Below are positions 1 through 12,610 of a stretch of DNA of 64,000 nucleotides, piece after piece. The position numbers and the translations under genes were made by a program. Source of the stretch: Pagrus major (taxonomy: Eukaryota > Chordata > Actinopteri > Spariformes > Sparidae); contig NC_133218.1 in assembly GCF_040436345.1 (NCBI RefSeq), forward strand, positions 26,586,710 to 26,650,709. The letters run 5' to 3'. Position 1 is the stretch's first letter, and each line of letters opens with the position of its first letter. The notes beneath the pieces are model-generated. The model made no database searches and was not told the origin of the DNA. It saw only the letters and a list, made by a program, of their open reading frames with translations.

Positions 1-3000
1 GAAGGCTCTCATGAGTGGCACTTGTTAGACTACACTGACAGACCATATGCCGACATAATAATTCCAATAATTCCAATTTGACATACGACCTTTGCCGACC
101 CTGCCGCTGAGTGCTGAGCCCTGAGCCCGTATCGATATCCCCTCTCTGTTCGGCTCTGCAGGGTTAAAAGGTCAATGTGCCTTCATCTGTCAGCTACAAC
201 TAGCTTGGAGGTCTGCAGCCAGAGAAGCCCCAAAACCCCCAACTTCTTTGTCAACCCCACTGCCTCTCCCGATGCCGTCAACGTCATTTCGTCGATGAAA
301 CCAAAAACAACCTATAAGCAGTGGCGCCACACTTGCCGTCGTTCACTCTTGCGTGCACTCAATGACATTCCTTTTCTGTACCAACACAGGATGTGCAGAA
401 ACTTCTGAAACTGCTTGATCCAATCACTCTCTCCTTGCCCCTTTGGCACTCTAGTGCCTCCCCTCAGCAATCATCTGCCTGGAATTATAACATTAAACTG
501 CCTGTTTGGCATATGTTGATCCACAAAGAAATGTTTTCTTATTTGTGCTAGTTGAACTAACTTTTTAACTCGCTTTACATGAATGACTTTTCTTCGATGT
601 AAAGTCTGCAGGACTGCCAGGTTCAGGTCAATCTATATTTAATGCGCAGAACAACACAGAGCCAGGCAGAGAGATAACTTTTGGCATACGTGCTGTGTGA
701 CTGACTATCACTGGAATTAATAGGCGCCATCTTGGAGTCATAAATCAAGTTCTCTTAATACATCCATGACGTTTTGCATAGTTGGCATGCACGGGTACAT
801 GTACTGTATGTACTGTATGCCAGCCGTGGAAGCGGGTAACTGTAGCTCGATCAGCAGAGAGCTGTGGGACAGGTCTGGGGTATTGTGGTGTCCCACAAAC
901 TGGCACTGGGGGATCCCTTTTTGCAGGATTGAGACATAAAAGGGGAAACAAAGAATGAAACAGTGCAACACCTCCAATTCATCTGCTCCATACAGGATCT
1001 GATCTCTCCATTCAGATATGGGCAAGAATGCAGCACCGAGGGCTGCTAGCGGGAAGAGGGTGATTAAAGCTTTGAGCGCTAAATCAAAACCCACCTCCAG
1101 CAGCTTTGAAATTAAGCCCCTCAAATACCAGAGGATTCCCCGTGAAACGCAAGGCTGTCTGTCAGGCTGCACTGCCGGTAGAGAAGAGAGGCACAGCTGC
1201 AGGAACTTTACAGGATTCATGCAATATGAATGGTTTTGACTAAACACACAGTCATACACACAGGCACGCAGGGGAAGAGCTCACACCATATGTTAATCAC
1301 CTCACATGTCTTAAATTAACACAGTTTTAATAGAATCCCCTTTCTGAGTTGAACAGGCTCTTTGGGCGGCATGCTGCAATATTTGCTTCTATGATGAATT
1401 GATGAAAGTGGGACTTTTTTTTTTTCTTTTCTTCTGTATTCCTCTGGCTGCAATTTAAATCCCATTAACCCCCTCACCTTCTCACTGCCTCCTACTCTTC
1501 TACTTCTTCTTCCAATAATTCACTCAGTAATAATCTTTCTCTCCTTATTTTCAACTTCACATCCAGATTGGATGTGTAATTCTGCCCTCACTCCTTCTTT
1601 CACTACCCTATTAATCTTGCTTGGCGACACTGTCAGGATGCCGGCATGTTTTTCCTGTGACAGCAAATACCTCCATTACAGGATATGGGCCGTGCAGCGA
1701 GAACACAGTCGATCTCTTACACCGAACACACATGAACACACGGTGCCACACACGCGCACGCACAAAAAGAACAGCATAGCGGCACAGAAAACATGAGCCA
1801 ACACACACACACACACAGACTCACACACAGCAACCGAATGATTGAGCTCAGGTCAACAATAATCATCCACTCGAAACAGTCACTCAGCAGACCACCGTAC
1901 AAAGATAAACATCCATGCGTGGATACACACCACACACCATATACACACATGTATGAGTAAGACAGGCTCAATATGTTTGTGTATTCTGTATCTATGTACA
2001 ATTATGTAGTATTTATCTTTGCAGACCTTGACTAATGATTGATTTATTTGCTGTTTTAGTCCCTCATGTCCTTGTACAAGCAGAAGACACACTGTTGACA
2101 ATAGGGATACTGTGGGTTTAGCTAGAAGTTTCACTTATATGCATCGATATCAGAGGCGTGCAATCAATCCCAATCCTTACAATAACAAAGTTATGCGGTG
2201 CTTGTATCTAATCAGTGTAAGAATCATATAACCCTGATATCATGTGTTTATCTAGGGCCTAAGCATTAGACCACGCCATCATTTGTTCACCGTTTTTTTA
2301 TTCTTGCTTTTCTCACTTTTATGTTTCTACTTTTGGCCAGCTTTTTAAAAAGTGACTTAAGTAAATTTTTCCATTGTTCACAGTAAATTTATCTTAAAAA
2401 TCTTGAGTGCATGCCCACCCCTGGTGCTCATAGGGATTCATCTTTGTGCTCTGAGATACAGTTTGCTCTTCCAACCTGTGCAGTTTTTTTGTCTGATTTA
2501 AGAGGGCAGCAGATGATTTCGCAATTAGTGAAGGCGAGCAAATGACGCTCGACTGAGAGATTTGTGTGTGCAATGAGAATTCTATTCTAACAGAAGAATT
2601 TGGACATATTTTACTATTAATATTTATTGATTGAGGGGTTTGAAAAACTGCTCAACTGTTTTCCTGGAAGCTGCTTTTCTCGCTCGTCAGTTAATCCAGC
2701 GCACAGATGACACAAGTTGAGAAAGATTTCTTCCTCCACACAACCATCCCTTACTTTACCTGCACAAATGTGCATTTTTTTGTTCAGATGCCAAGTATTC
2801 TGACAGGAATCTGACCCTTCAAATTATGTGAACATAAGTAAATCCACAACAATCCGTTATGACTCTGCCTCTCATTATTTGCAGTTTCCCCTTAGAGGAT
2901 AGATTCACATTTTCTGAAGATATACATGCCCATATGTACAATGAAAATTGTTTTTTATTTTTTTTGTTGCTGTAGTTATTTCTCCAGTGAAGAGATCTCT

Positions 3001-3947
3001 TCCTGACTCAAATGTGAGAATGTGTCTTCTTTTAGAGCAAAAAGGCAGTCCAAAGTTCATCGAAAGTTGATATGCAGTCAGAGAAAGTCAATTCACAAAG
3101 TTTTTTTTCTGAAGTCAGAGTATTTCATTACAAAATTCCCCTTTTTTCCCCACACAGTGTTTCAGTGCTGAGCTACAGCCGTGGGCAGTAAAACGAAGAG
3201 CATTTGAGATGCAAACACTTTAACTCGACCTGCTCTCTTTCATGCATACACTTCATCGTTTAGACACATTAAATGCAGAATGTGTCAGATATCAGGCAAA
3301 GACCTTGTAAACATGACCCTCAGTGTGTTGCACTTCAGAAGAGCAGTCTCTCTTCTAAGTATACCATCCTGCCGCCATCTCATCAAGCATGATTAAAACA
3401 ATCTTTGCACCTACAAAACTACATGCGTGCGACCGTTCTAATGAATCGAACACTAATCAGTGGACATCTGTTTAACAAAGAGTGCAAGTGAGGATCTGCT
3501 GACCAGCAGTCCCTCCCCAGACGCCAGCTGGTGGTCTATACTTACACACCTGTCAAAGGTCAGGTCCGACGTACTAATTAAACACACAGCAGCAGAAAAG
3601 GGAACACGAGAACCGCCCATCAGTTCTGTTTGTGTGCATGTGTGCCACTAGAGTGTCCCGTTGGCAGATCTCATTTCATGGGCTAATCCATATCTTACCA
3701 AGCAGGGAAAACAGACGGTATCCACCCTGTCACGCTTCACATAAAATAATGTTTACACCATAGCGAGCAAGTATAATGACTAAAAATGGAGATCTCATTA
3801 GAGCCTTAATCAAAGAGTTAATTCATCTTTGTCTTGGTTATGTCTCTGAATTCTGAATATTAAACATTAATTAATCGCTGGAGCGGTGCCTGCTCTGCAG
3901 ATTTGTGTTTTGTTGTATTGAGGGAAACTGCCGTTCAACTAAAAAAA

Positions 3948-3978
3948 GATAGAATAGAATAGAATAGAATAGAATAGA
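3948..3978. repeat. AGAAT pentanucleotide microsatellite
   Basis: About six consecutive copies of the pentamer AGAAT, read directly from the sequence. It is short and ordinary. Confidence 0.9.
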
Positions 3979-5377
3979 GCATGTGAGTGTGTGTTTATCT
4001 TTGTACAGCCCCCTCCAGCAGGCGCACATGGGGGGCTAAGGGGAACCAGATGGGTACTCCCTCCTGACAGCCCAAACCCCAGCGATGACAGACACTCTCA
4101 AGCATATAGCTTGACACTAGAGGACAAAGCACCTGTTCCCCTGGAGCTCTTTCGCACCTCCCCTTCCCCAACACTGGCACACTCTTAGCCATGAGGTCAT
4201 TGGCTCACTCAGGCCAAAACTGACTGTGCCACCTGCAATCCTCCCTGCCCGAAAATGATCACCCGAAACCCTGCCTGCCCCGACGCCCCTCTCCTCCCAC
4301 CAACCCTATCATACCCCATCCTCGACGGGCAGAAAAGCTTGTCTAATAATACTCTATATCAGGAGTATCCCCGGACGTTTGATTATGAGCTCATCTACTG
4401 GCTCTCATGCGAGTGCTCAGATGAATAATGAAGACTTGAGTTTGGAGATGATAACCGCAACACTGTTACTCCAAACACTTCAGAGGGAAGATGAGGCAGA
4501 CATCTCCAGACAGCTGGTGTGAGTGTGCAACATACTGAGGCTGCGGAGTGTGAATGGCATCCACAGATGTTTTTCACGTGTCCTGTATGGGCGGACGGTC
4601 CATGTGTGTTTGCATGAGAGAGCTGTTCACAGAGCCAACTGGCTGTCTAAATGCTCCTCAGATCTTCATCAACACATCGCCATCTTCATTTGCCGTGCCC
4701 CGGTTGCCCATATAGCCCCGCAGTGTCCGACTTCCATCTACTATCGATCTGCTATCAGCTTTTTAAAGACAAGAAATGGATTTTACGTGTGTTATTAAAA
4801 GAGGAGCGGAAAGGAACTAGAAAATGCCAAGGAAGTGAACAATGACAGAACAATCTTTCTTCAGGGGAAGTGTGTAAATATATTGTTCCCTGAGCCAGCC
4901 CATCTGGTACAAGCATCACTTGTCAGAATTTTATTACCACATTAACATGCAGTACTTTTTCTTGAATATGAATAAAAAACATTAAAATCACAAAACACGC
5001 CACACAATTGCTGTAATGTGCAAAGTCTTTAAAACACACATCACTGCCAAATTAGCTCAACATGGGAAGATCTGCAGCCGGAATGACTTTGTGTTACTGA
5101 GTCTGGGGACAGGAGGAGTCACACTGCCCCCTTAGTATTCACATGAACAGCATTCAATTATTATTAATAATATTGTTCTCAATCATGTATGTAATTAATT
5201 GCCCATCTATTCAACATGGGATGGCAGTACTGGATACCACCTCAGTACTCAGGACTCTCTGAGCACATATTTTCATATCATCAGGTGGAGACATTCAATG
5301 CGAGTCATGTTTGTGAGTGTGGTTGAGTCTCTTTGTGCATTGGGAGGTCATCGTGGCTAATTTAACCCACATCTTGA

Positions 5378-5560
5378 CCAGTGGTGGAAAGTAACAAACT
5401 GCAGATACTTCATTACTGTATCGAAGTAGATTTTTCTGTACTTTAGCATTTATCTTTCTGACAACTTTTTACTTTTACCTCTTAGTATCTGTACTTTCTA
5501 CTCCTTACATTTCCAAAACAGACTTGTAACTTTAGTTTATCGATTATTTTTATTTTGGCC
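5378..5560. repeat. Diverged fish dispersed repeat (fragment)
   Basis: The block starts with an AGTGGTGGAAAGTAAC-type motif and continues with repeated TACTT, GTACTTT and TACTCC words. This wording belongs to a dispersed repeat that is abundant in percomorph genomes. Related tracts occur at about 34380-34850, 41170-41615 and 63855-63920. I cannot assign a transposon superfamily because no clean terminal repeats or target-site duplications are visible. Confidence 0.5.
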
Positions 5561-6203
5561 ATTGCCACCTTCCCAACATGACGATATTGATTTCAGCCTA
5601 TCAGTGTATATCACGCACGGCAGATGTAGCAAGATGGAAACAGAAAGAGGGGAAGATTCTTATGGGGAGAAAAAGTGTGTTAGTGTCTCGTGTCTTCAGA
5701 GACCCTGCAGCCCTCCGCCTGGATTTTCTTATTTTCTCATGTTTTTGCTTTACAGTACCAACTCAAAAGGTCTGTTGTTTTTTTTTTTACTATCTTTCTG
5801 GTGTGTTTACGAGTGTCAACTTTGTTTATCGCTGACAGTAAGAGATACAGGGCCAATTTGCACTGTGTTTGTCTATTCTTTTTGATATAACATTGATATA
5901 AATATCTTACATATACAGACTTACACAGACCTCTTCATAATCCCCATTATTTAGGGACGGGTTGAGCTGTTGTTTTAGGAGGAAATGAGGTCTATAAACA
6001 AAGTAAATAAAGTAGACGCTGGGTATTTGCATTTGTGTTATGATTGTTGTCATTATAAAAAAGAAATATGGTAACAACTTCCAAGTAACTTCCTCGAAAC
6101 ACCATTTTAAGATTGTCAACATGCTCAAACCAAAACAAACTCTTCGGCACCGGGTGAGACATACTCAGTCATGCTTGCTCAAATAAACACTCTCTCACTC
6201 TGT

Positions 6204-6205
<2 letters not shown>

Positions 6206-6242
<37 letters not shown>

Positions 6243-6259
6243 ACACACACACACACACA
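6206..6259. repeat. CA microsatellite
   Basis: About 27 CA units with one interruption near 6241. Confidence 0.95.
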
Positions 6260-6676
6260 GACAGCAAACACAAGGTTGGCCCTGGCCCTCTGATCCCCGT
6301 AGTTCTCCTCTGGTGTTTACAGAAGTGGGTTTTGATGAAACTCTTTGTCTCATCATTGTTCATTCCAGCTGTGTAAGCCTCCCAAACTAAGCCTTTCAGT
6401 CTCCATCCACACACACTCACACACACATTACTGTTTGAGATCTATTCTTCAGCAAAATGTAGAATCCAGTACTCCTCTACATGGTAAGCAGTTTCAAGGG
6501 TATAAAATGCATTTAACCGAAGCACAAAATTGTCAAAAGAACAGAAAGCACCATGTACATCATGATTACATTTGTGACTCAGAGATCGTATTAGGGCAAA
6601 TACGGTCTGCACTCCACTGTGGAAATGTAGTGGAGATTAAAAGCTGGCAAGTGATTTAAACAAAGCTTATAATGCC

Positions 6677-6682
6677 TTTATT
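6677..6682 (-). terminator. Candidate poly(A) signal AATAAA for the five-module gene
   Basis: The plus strand reads TTTATT, so the minus strand carries AATAAA about 49 nt beyond the stop codon at 6731-6733. A T/G-rich stretch follows on the minus strand. This would suit a transcript that ignores the splice donor at 6753-6754 and ends here. The hexamer is common by chance, so use needs RNA evidence. Confidence 0.4.
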
Positions 6683-6754
6683 TACACTTGAAGATGCTAG
6701 GAAAAAGAACATTTTGGGCTGCGTGTCTCATCAGGCAGTTTGCTTTGGTCTTAC

Positions 6755-9280
6755 CTTATGTCTAGACTGTGACGAGGCCGATTCTGCTTCTTTCCTCTCC
6801 CCGTCTGGCGCTCCATGTCCCAGCCTATCCCTGTCCTGCTGCATGCTCTGTCCCACCTGCACCATGGCCTTACATTCCACACATGCACCAATCACCAGCC
6901 TTCTCCCATCATCCACCAGGAGCGTGCGTGCGCTGCGAGGTGCATACAGGAACACGGGTAGCCTGGCCACAGTGACGGCGCACAGCCTGGTCAGCCGGCG
7001 CTGCTCCTGCCTGCAGAAGAAACACACAAAAGCCTCACAGCTGTACTGGCGGGCCCAAGGGGAGCTGGGCGGCTGGGGGTTGGCACTGGATAAACTAGAG
7101 GTAGAGGGGGTGGAGGGACCAGGGCCCCTGCTCTCATGTTGGGCCCACTGGGTGTGTAGGTCGTGGTAGCAGAGTTTACAAGCTGACACCAGGCCTGTGG
7201 CATCAACCGGCTTGGCACGGGGAGCAGGAGGGTGGACGGTGAGAAAGGGGAAGAAGGGCTCCCTCTCCCCGCAGCGCCCCGGCGGGTTGACATGAAGCTG
7301 GTACTCTCCACCTGAACACAGCTCAGCTCCACACAGGTAACACACCGACATGGAGCTACCAGGGCGAGAGGCCACGCTGGTCTGGGAATGGGCTGGTCCA
7401 GAGCCCTCAATGGACATGACAGCATGGTACCTGACCAGAAAGGAGCTGACAGAGGTGATGAGGTCCTCGCTAAGGCTGAGCCGATATGCACCCCAGATCT
7501 CCTCAAGGATGACATGGCACTGTGGGCAGCAGTGTACACGGCCATTCCTCACCCCCTGAGCGTTAGGTGGGCAAGGCAACATGTTGATGAAGGGGAAATA
7601 CATGGCACCACGGGATTTGCCAACACCAGCCTGTGCATATGCTACTCTCATATCTCCTCCACACTCCTGACCACAAAGGAAACAGGCCTCATGAGAAGCC
7701 CTGGGGTCAGATATACACTCCATGGACTCTGGGGGTCTCCCCTCCTGAGGAGATATCTGGGAAGGATGGAGAGAGCTGGTGCCCTGGTTGAGGGGAACTA
7801 CATACAGGCGCTGGAGGACAGGCACGTCCGCCAGCTGGAAGCTCTGCCACTGCTGCATGAGGGAGGTGTGGCAGCTGCCACATACTAAGGTTGTACCTGC
7901 AGGACTGATGGGCACTGCACCCCGGGGAGGGGAGTGAAGCCACAGGAAGGGAAAGAATGGCTCGCCCTGTGCCCTCTCCTGTTTCTGAACACTGACTTTA
8001 AACCGGCCATCATGTCTGAGCCCAGTGCCACAGATATAACAAACAACCTCCTCTGGAGGACAGGTATCCACATTGTGGTGTGACTGGGCACTTTTTCTCG
8101 CTGAGAGGTCTCTGGCAGGTCTAAGCTGGGGTCTTGGGCCTGTTTTGCTGTCATACATGTCATCATCACTTGTGATGTTAATCTCATCTTCATCAGAGTT
8201 GTCACAGTTATTCTCCCTGGAGACAGCTGTGTTGCATTTAGTGCTGACAGTGCCAACAGATGACAGTGCAGTGTTGGGGTGACCCTCGCCTCTTCCTCGG
8301 TGCAGAAGCGACTGATGTCTGGATGAAGCGCAGCTGCTGTCGGCAACACGCTGAAACTGACGCGGCTCCGCATGTCTGACATTCCCCTCCTCCAGCCATC
8401 GCCTGTTGCGCATAATGACCCCGTTGTCTTGCGCAGGTGTGTCAGAGAGAGGACTGTCATAGCATCGCTGAGGGAATCTCTCCTGGGACTTTGCCAGAGA
8501 TTCTGATGATTGACAGACATTATTCATAATTTTAGCACCGCGCCTCGCCGGCACAACGCTCTCCGCTTTTGGCGATCCCTGCGCCCCATAAACACCCACC
8601 GGGTATCGGACTGCCCGCTGTGAATCCGGGCTGTTTTTAACACTGATGACATTGTTTTTCCTGCTACTGTCTCTTGGCGATTTGCCAGATGCTCTCAGGC
8701 ACTTGTCTTTGCCCACGCCGGCTCTGTCGACAAAATCCATCTCCTGGTCGGATATGTTCTCGTTTTCGGAAAAAGACGAGAAATCAGACTCTGCGCCCCC
8801 GTCGTAGTTCTGGCTGCCGACACTGATCCTCCTCTCCAGATCATATGAGATGTTCCACTCCTGTGGGACCCGCCGAGAGTCGCACTGGTAGGGTCGTTTC
8901 AGCCAGTACATGCGCTTCTCTATGGGCGTCCTGCTCCGCTCGAAGGAGTTCCACTGCTCGGTCAGGAAGCAGTGGCACACGGCGCACACCAGCGTATGTC
9001 CGTCCGGGTTCAATTCACACGCACCCGGGGCTGGCTCCTGATTTTGCAGAAACGGGAAAAACGGCACCCTCTCTTTTTGGTATGTCACTTGTAACCTTAA
9101 CTCCTTCCCTGGTGTCACTCCGCTTCCACATATGAAACAGTGAACCAGTCCCCCTAATCCATTCCGATCACTCCTGGAAGCGTTACCGGGCAATGGGCTT
9201 TCATCACCGGGCATAGCTGCAGCCATGAGTCGGTGTTTCCGAGATAAGGGTGCCAGGTCCTTGTCACAGGGGGAGTTCAT
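6755..9280 (-). CDS. Cysteine-rich protein with five CxxC...FFPF...CxxC modules (long exon)
   Basis: The exon is open for about 842 codons to a strong donor (AAG|GTAAGA; donor at 6753-6754). If unspliced it ends after 849 codons at a stop in 6731-6733. An in-frame TAA lies one codon before the first ATG, and A is at -3, so this ATG is a sound start; Met18 is an alternative. Five modules share CxxC, a FFPF-like core, a second CxxC and usually a following W: C48/C51-FFPF74-C99/C102-W110; C414/C417-FFPF442-C467/C470-W478; C533/C536-FPF562-C585/C588-W596; C647/C650-FFPF676-C701/C704-W712; and a degenerate fifth, C753/C756...C800/C803. Residues 130-410 are Ser-rich, likely disordered, with an acidic patch at 360-376. 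Each module has the four cysteines of a Zn site, so metal binding is inferred. I do not recognise the family with certainty. A 5' exon of a GSE1-like gene is a tentative idea because the splice phase and chromosomal linkage would fit. It is clearly coding; its function is unknown. Confidence 0.8.
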
Positions 9281-9700
9281 CTTTTAAACACCCGAGAATG
9301 GGCTACATGGCATGGTGTGAACAGTCGAGTCCTGCTTCACTTATCTGCAGGTCAGGAAATCACACAATCACTTGAGTCCGAGCTACTCACTGAATGATAA
9401 GACAGACGATAGTCCATTGAAACGCCAGCGTGCAGCGAAGGCAGCAAACCGTTAACTGTTATCTCTCAAGGACAGGGAGCAGTTCACTCACAAACACCCA
9501 CGAAACAGCCCAGAAGTCTGCCGTCCGCATGTTTGCACTGGAAATCCGTAAGGTAAAGTGACAGAAGAAGTTGGGATCACGGGTCGCCTCTCCAGCGAAC
9601 TTTCCAGCCTGCGCTCTGCAAACTTTGGCTGCTAACTCGCTCACACTGTACACAGCGCCATCCCCGATTCATGGGACCCGCTCCGACACCCCCAAAGGCT
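9281..9700 (-). promoter_or_regulatory. Leader and probable promoter of the five-module gene
   Basis: This sequence lies immediately upstream of the start codon. It is locally richer in CpG than the flanking desert (around 9420-9690) and contains C-rich runs at 9680-9725. No TATA box is convincing. The transcription start is not visible, and a further upstream non-coding exon cannot be excluded. Confidence 0.4.
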
Positions 9701-10893
9701 ACCCCCACCCCCTGCCTGCCCCCAGTAATAATTTTGCAGAGATTATGAGCACGCACTCCTGCAGTAGCTGCCCGTGCGTCAAAGTACTAACCCATGCACA
9801 GGATATCCACAGTTTAACACGCACGGGGGGCGTGTGTTTTCGCCTAATAGACAGGTTCCCAGCGTGTCAGTGTAATCATCTGCGAGCAGAACTTCTAAAC
9901 TCCTTTTTATATCAGACTGTATTAGACTATTTCAGGGCGATTACCTGTGTGAGAGAAGGTGTTCACTGTGGAAATGTAATCCGTTTTCTCCCACAGATGC
10001 ACAAAGCTGCAGGAGGGAGATGGAAGGTAGGAGTAGTGTGATTTTTTTTTTTTAAACTAATTTTTGTTTTATCTGCTCAATATAAAATGTGAATTGTGCT
10101 TTCAAAATACTGAATTCGTGTGAGCAAAGTGGTTTTCTTATGTGTGACATAAGGTCAAGGAAGATTGTTTGGACAACCACTGAGCAACATGAGATGATAT
10201 TGATGTCATTATATTCATGCCTCGGGCAACTCGTTTCCAATGAGAACAGAGCTTAATTTTAAATGTATGGCTAATTAGTTTGAACAAATATGTGTAAGTT
10301 AAGTAAACGTGTAAAACACAAAATAATCAGTTGCATAAATAGCCTATTCACCCCCACTGAAAAGCAAGATGGAAGGTCCATCCTGTGTCATGAAGAGAAA
10401 AAAAAACATTTTAGTAAATCTGTCACTGAAATGTCCCAGTCAGAGGAAGGATACAAGAACATGAGGCACTGAATATCCAACTAAGTGTTAATATGTAAGG
10501 TCAATGATTTGAAATAAAAAAAAAAAGAAAAATAGCAAGCATATGGCCCAGCTGTACGTCTGAGCAGGCTGTCCTGAGTTGAACCTGACAAATGGAGGCC
10601 GGCAAGATGCTGACAGCTCTGAAGGAGCTATGTATTTCCTGGCCGAGATGAGAGGGACTGTAGCAGACTTATGAGACAATAAAAAGCAGATAGCCACTTT
10701 TAAAGAAAACTCACATCACGTCCAGGGACTTATTTATAAAAAAATGTTCTCAGATTTCTACTTGAACTTAGTCTTAGGTTAACTCCATCAATTTTACACA
10801 TTAAAGTGTGTTTACGGGTCTTGGTGAGTACTAATGCATCTGTGAAAAAAGTAGTATAAAGTCTTTTGTGGCTCCAGAGGAAGCTGCATGTAA

Positions 10894-11152
10894 TCTGATA
10901 AACTGACTCCATTGATGTCACTCAGTGGCTAAGTTGCATTGTGGGTAATATAGGCACCAGGTTTTGAAAAGGCAAAAAAAAAAAATGTGTGGAATAAAAA
11001 AGGTGATATCTCTGGTTCTGCTCCATCAGTTTTGATCATTTGTTTTTAAACTGTCCATAATGACTCCAACAGCGTTATAGGAGTGGACCTGGCACCTACA
11101 TTACCCACAATGCAACTCAGCCACTGAGTGACAGTGATGGTAATTTATCAGA
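10894..11152. mobile_element. Foldback (inverted-repeat) element
   Basis: The left arm (10894-10962) and right arm (11087-11152) are reverse complements with a few mismatches and one small gap. Both include a CACTCAGTGGCT-type core and a TGCATTGTGGGTAAT-type core. The spacer is about 124 bp. The structure fits a small non-autonomous DNA element. No target-site duplication is obvious, and I could not define the true termini. Confidence 0.7.
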
Positions 11153-11489
11153 TCAGATCTTCTCATAGAGATGGATGACGAGAAAATCCAACATTTCGGA
11201 AATAGAGATAATGGCGATGGCTGAGAAGATTCAAGTCAGGCAACATGTGTTATTCAGTGGACTAAATAGTGGGTAGACAAGAATAAGTCAAACAGCTTGG
11301 GAGTGTGTCGCTGCTGCATATTGTTCATAAAGCTCATACATAGTCACCACAGGCTTGGACGCACGTGTCCCAAATTGCAAAACCGTACATAACCAGCAGG
11401 AAAACCACCTTAGTCAAGTCTAGAGTTTACTTCGATAAGATCATTTCCATGTTAAAGTAATCAATCAAGTCATGGACTTGGACTTGCAA

Positions 11490-11631
11490 TGCTATAGCGC
11501 AGCAGGAGCAATTTGGGGTTCAGTATCTTGCCCAAGGATACGTCGACGTGCAGATGGGGGAGCCCAGGAATCAAACCAGGGACTTTCCGTTTATTGGACG
11601 AACTGCTCTAGCTCCTGAGCCACAGCCGCCA
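11490..11631 (-). mobile_element. tRNA-derived SINE
   Basis: Read on the minus strand, the block begins with a polymerase III A-box-like sequence (TGGCTCAGGAGC, inside 11605-11625). A B-box-like GGTTTGATTCC follows (complement of 11567-11577). After this comes a SINE body word common in fish (GGGCAAGATACTGAACC on the minus strand). Order and spacing match a tRNA-like SINE head. The copy is diverged and its tail is not clear. Confidence 0.7.
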
Positions 11632-12530
11632 CAGGCACCTAATAACATCTTATACGCGATTTTCTGCTTAAGTCGTACAAAGACTGAAATTGATTGTTTT
11701 ATAAATGAGGTCCCAGGGCTATGGAAGAAACTTAAACAACACTCACCAGATGATTCTCTGGGGCCTCATTCATAAAACATCAAAATCAAGACACATATGT
11801 GTTTGGGTGGTGGTGACATACTCACACATCGCGTGTTTGGCCTTGTTTGTCAACACACTGTTTAGTCCACAAAATAATATGTTGTTTGGCTTAAATCTCT
11901 ACCATCGCTGTGATCTCATCTTCCAAAAAGTTTATGGAACTTTTAGTCCATCACTATCCCTGACTAAACCCTCCTTTGTGCTGGCATTACATAATGGGAA
12001 ATCGCAAGGCAGGTGCTGTCAGTTTAAGTTGGTATAAGATTTATAAATCACAGGTGCATATGTTGCAAATGGGATTCTTAAAACCTGCTCAAGCAAGGTT
12101 TTTCACGCCCAGCATTTTTTATGAATCGAAGCACAGTCGTTAAATGGTCTCAAGATGAAGTTCAGGTTAAAAAAAATCAAGAATTTTTTTTATAAATTCT
12201 ATTTTATTTTAATTAAGTTCTTTTAACGCCAAAATTAACCTTTTTGCCAAAAGCTGCACATCTGTAGAAGCATTTCCCACCATCATGCTGTGAGGATGCT
12301 TCTCCGCAGAAGGCCCTGGAGGGCTCGGAGCACAATGAATGCAGCAATTTCAGACAAATCTTGGCAGAAATCCTTCTGCAGTTTACATGACAACCATGAA
12401 TTGGGAGATTTGTTTTCCAGCAAGACAATCATCCCAAACATAAAGTGATAGCTGCACAGAATTGGTTTCAACACAGCAATGTCCAGACCAAATCCAACAG
12501 AAAATCGACTTGAAAATGAAACTTGAAACC

Positions 12531-12610
<80 letters not shown>
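12531..12610. repeat. TATC tetranucleotide microsatellite
   Basis: About 20 perfect copies of TATC. The open frame through it (repeating Tyr-Leu-Ser-Ile) is an artefact. Confidence 0.97.

Larger units (their letters stand above)
1..6676. other. Non-coding stretch left of the five-module gene
   Basis: No exon is supported here. Open frames are short or run through CA repeats and lack recognisable domains. If the gene at 6755-9280 splices onward, this stretch lies in its next intron, because I found no plausible downstream exon on the minus strand. Contents: an AGAAT pentanucleotide tract (3948-3978), a long CA repeat (6206-6259), a diverged copy of a common fish dispersed repeat (about 5378-5560), and a non-repetitive block with several TTAAT/TAATTA cores (about 3745-3900) that could be regulatory. 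Confidence 0.5.

Noticed and set aside
738-1259. A 173-codon open frame on the minus strand
   Set aside because: It has no recognisable domain, no splice support and an unremarkable composition. Overlapping frames on both strands are also open, as expected by chance in this stretch.
5562-5890. 107-codon frame and two overlapping frames
   Set aside because: All three frames of the same strand are open over this AT-rich block and none has a recognisable feature.
6672-8282. Plus-strand frames across the five-module exon
   Set aside because: They are antisense shadows of the minus-strand coding exon.
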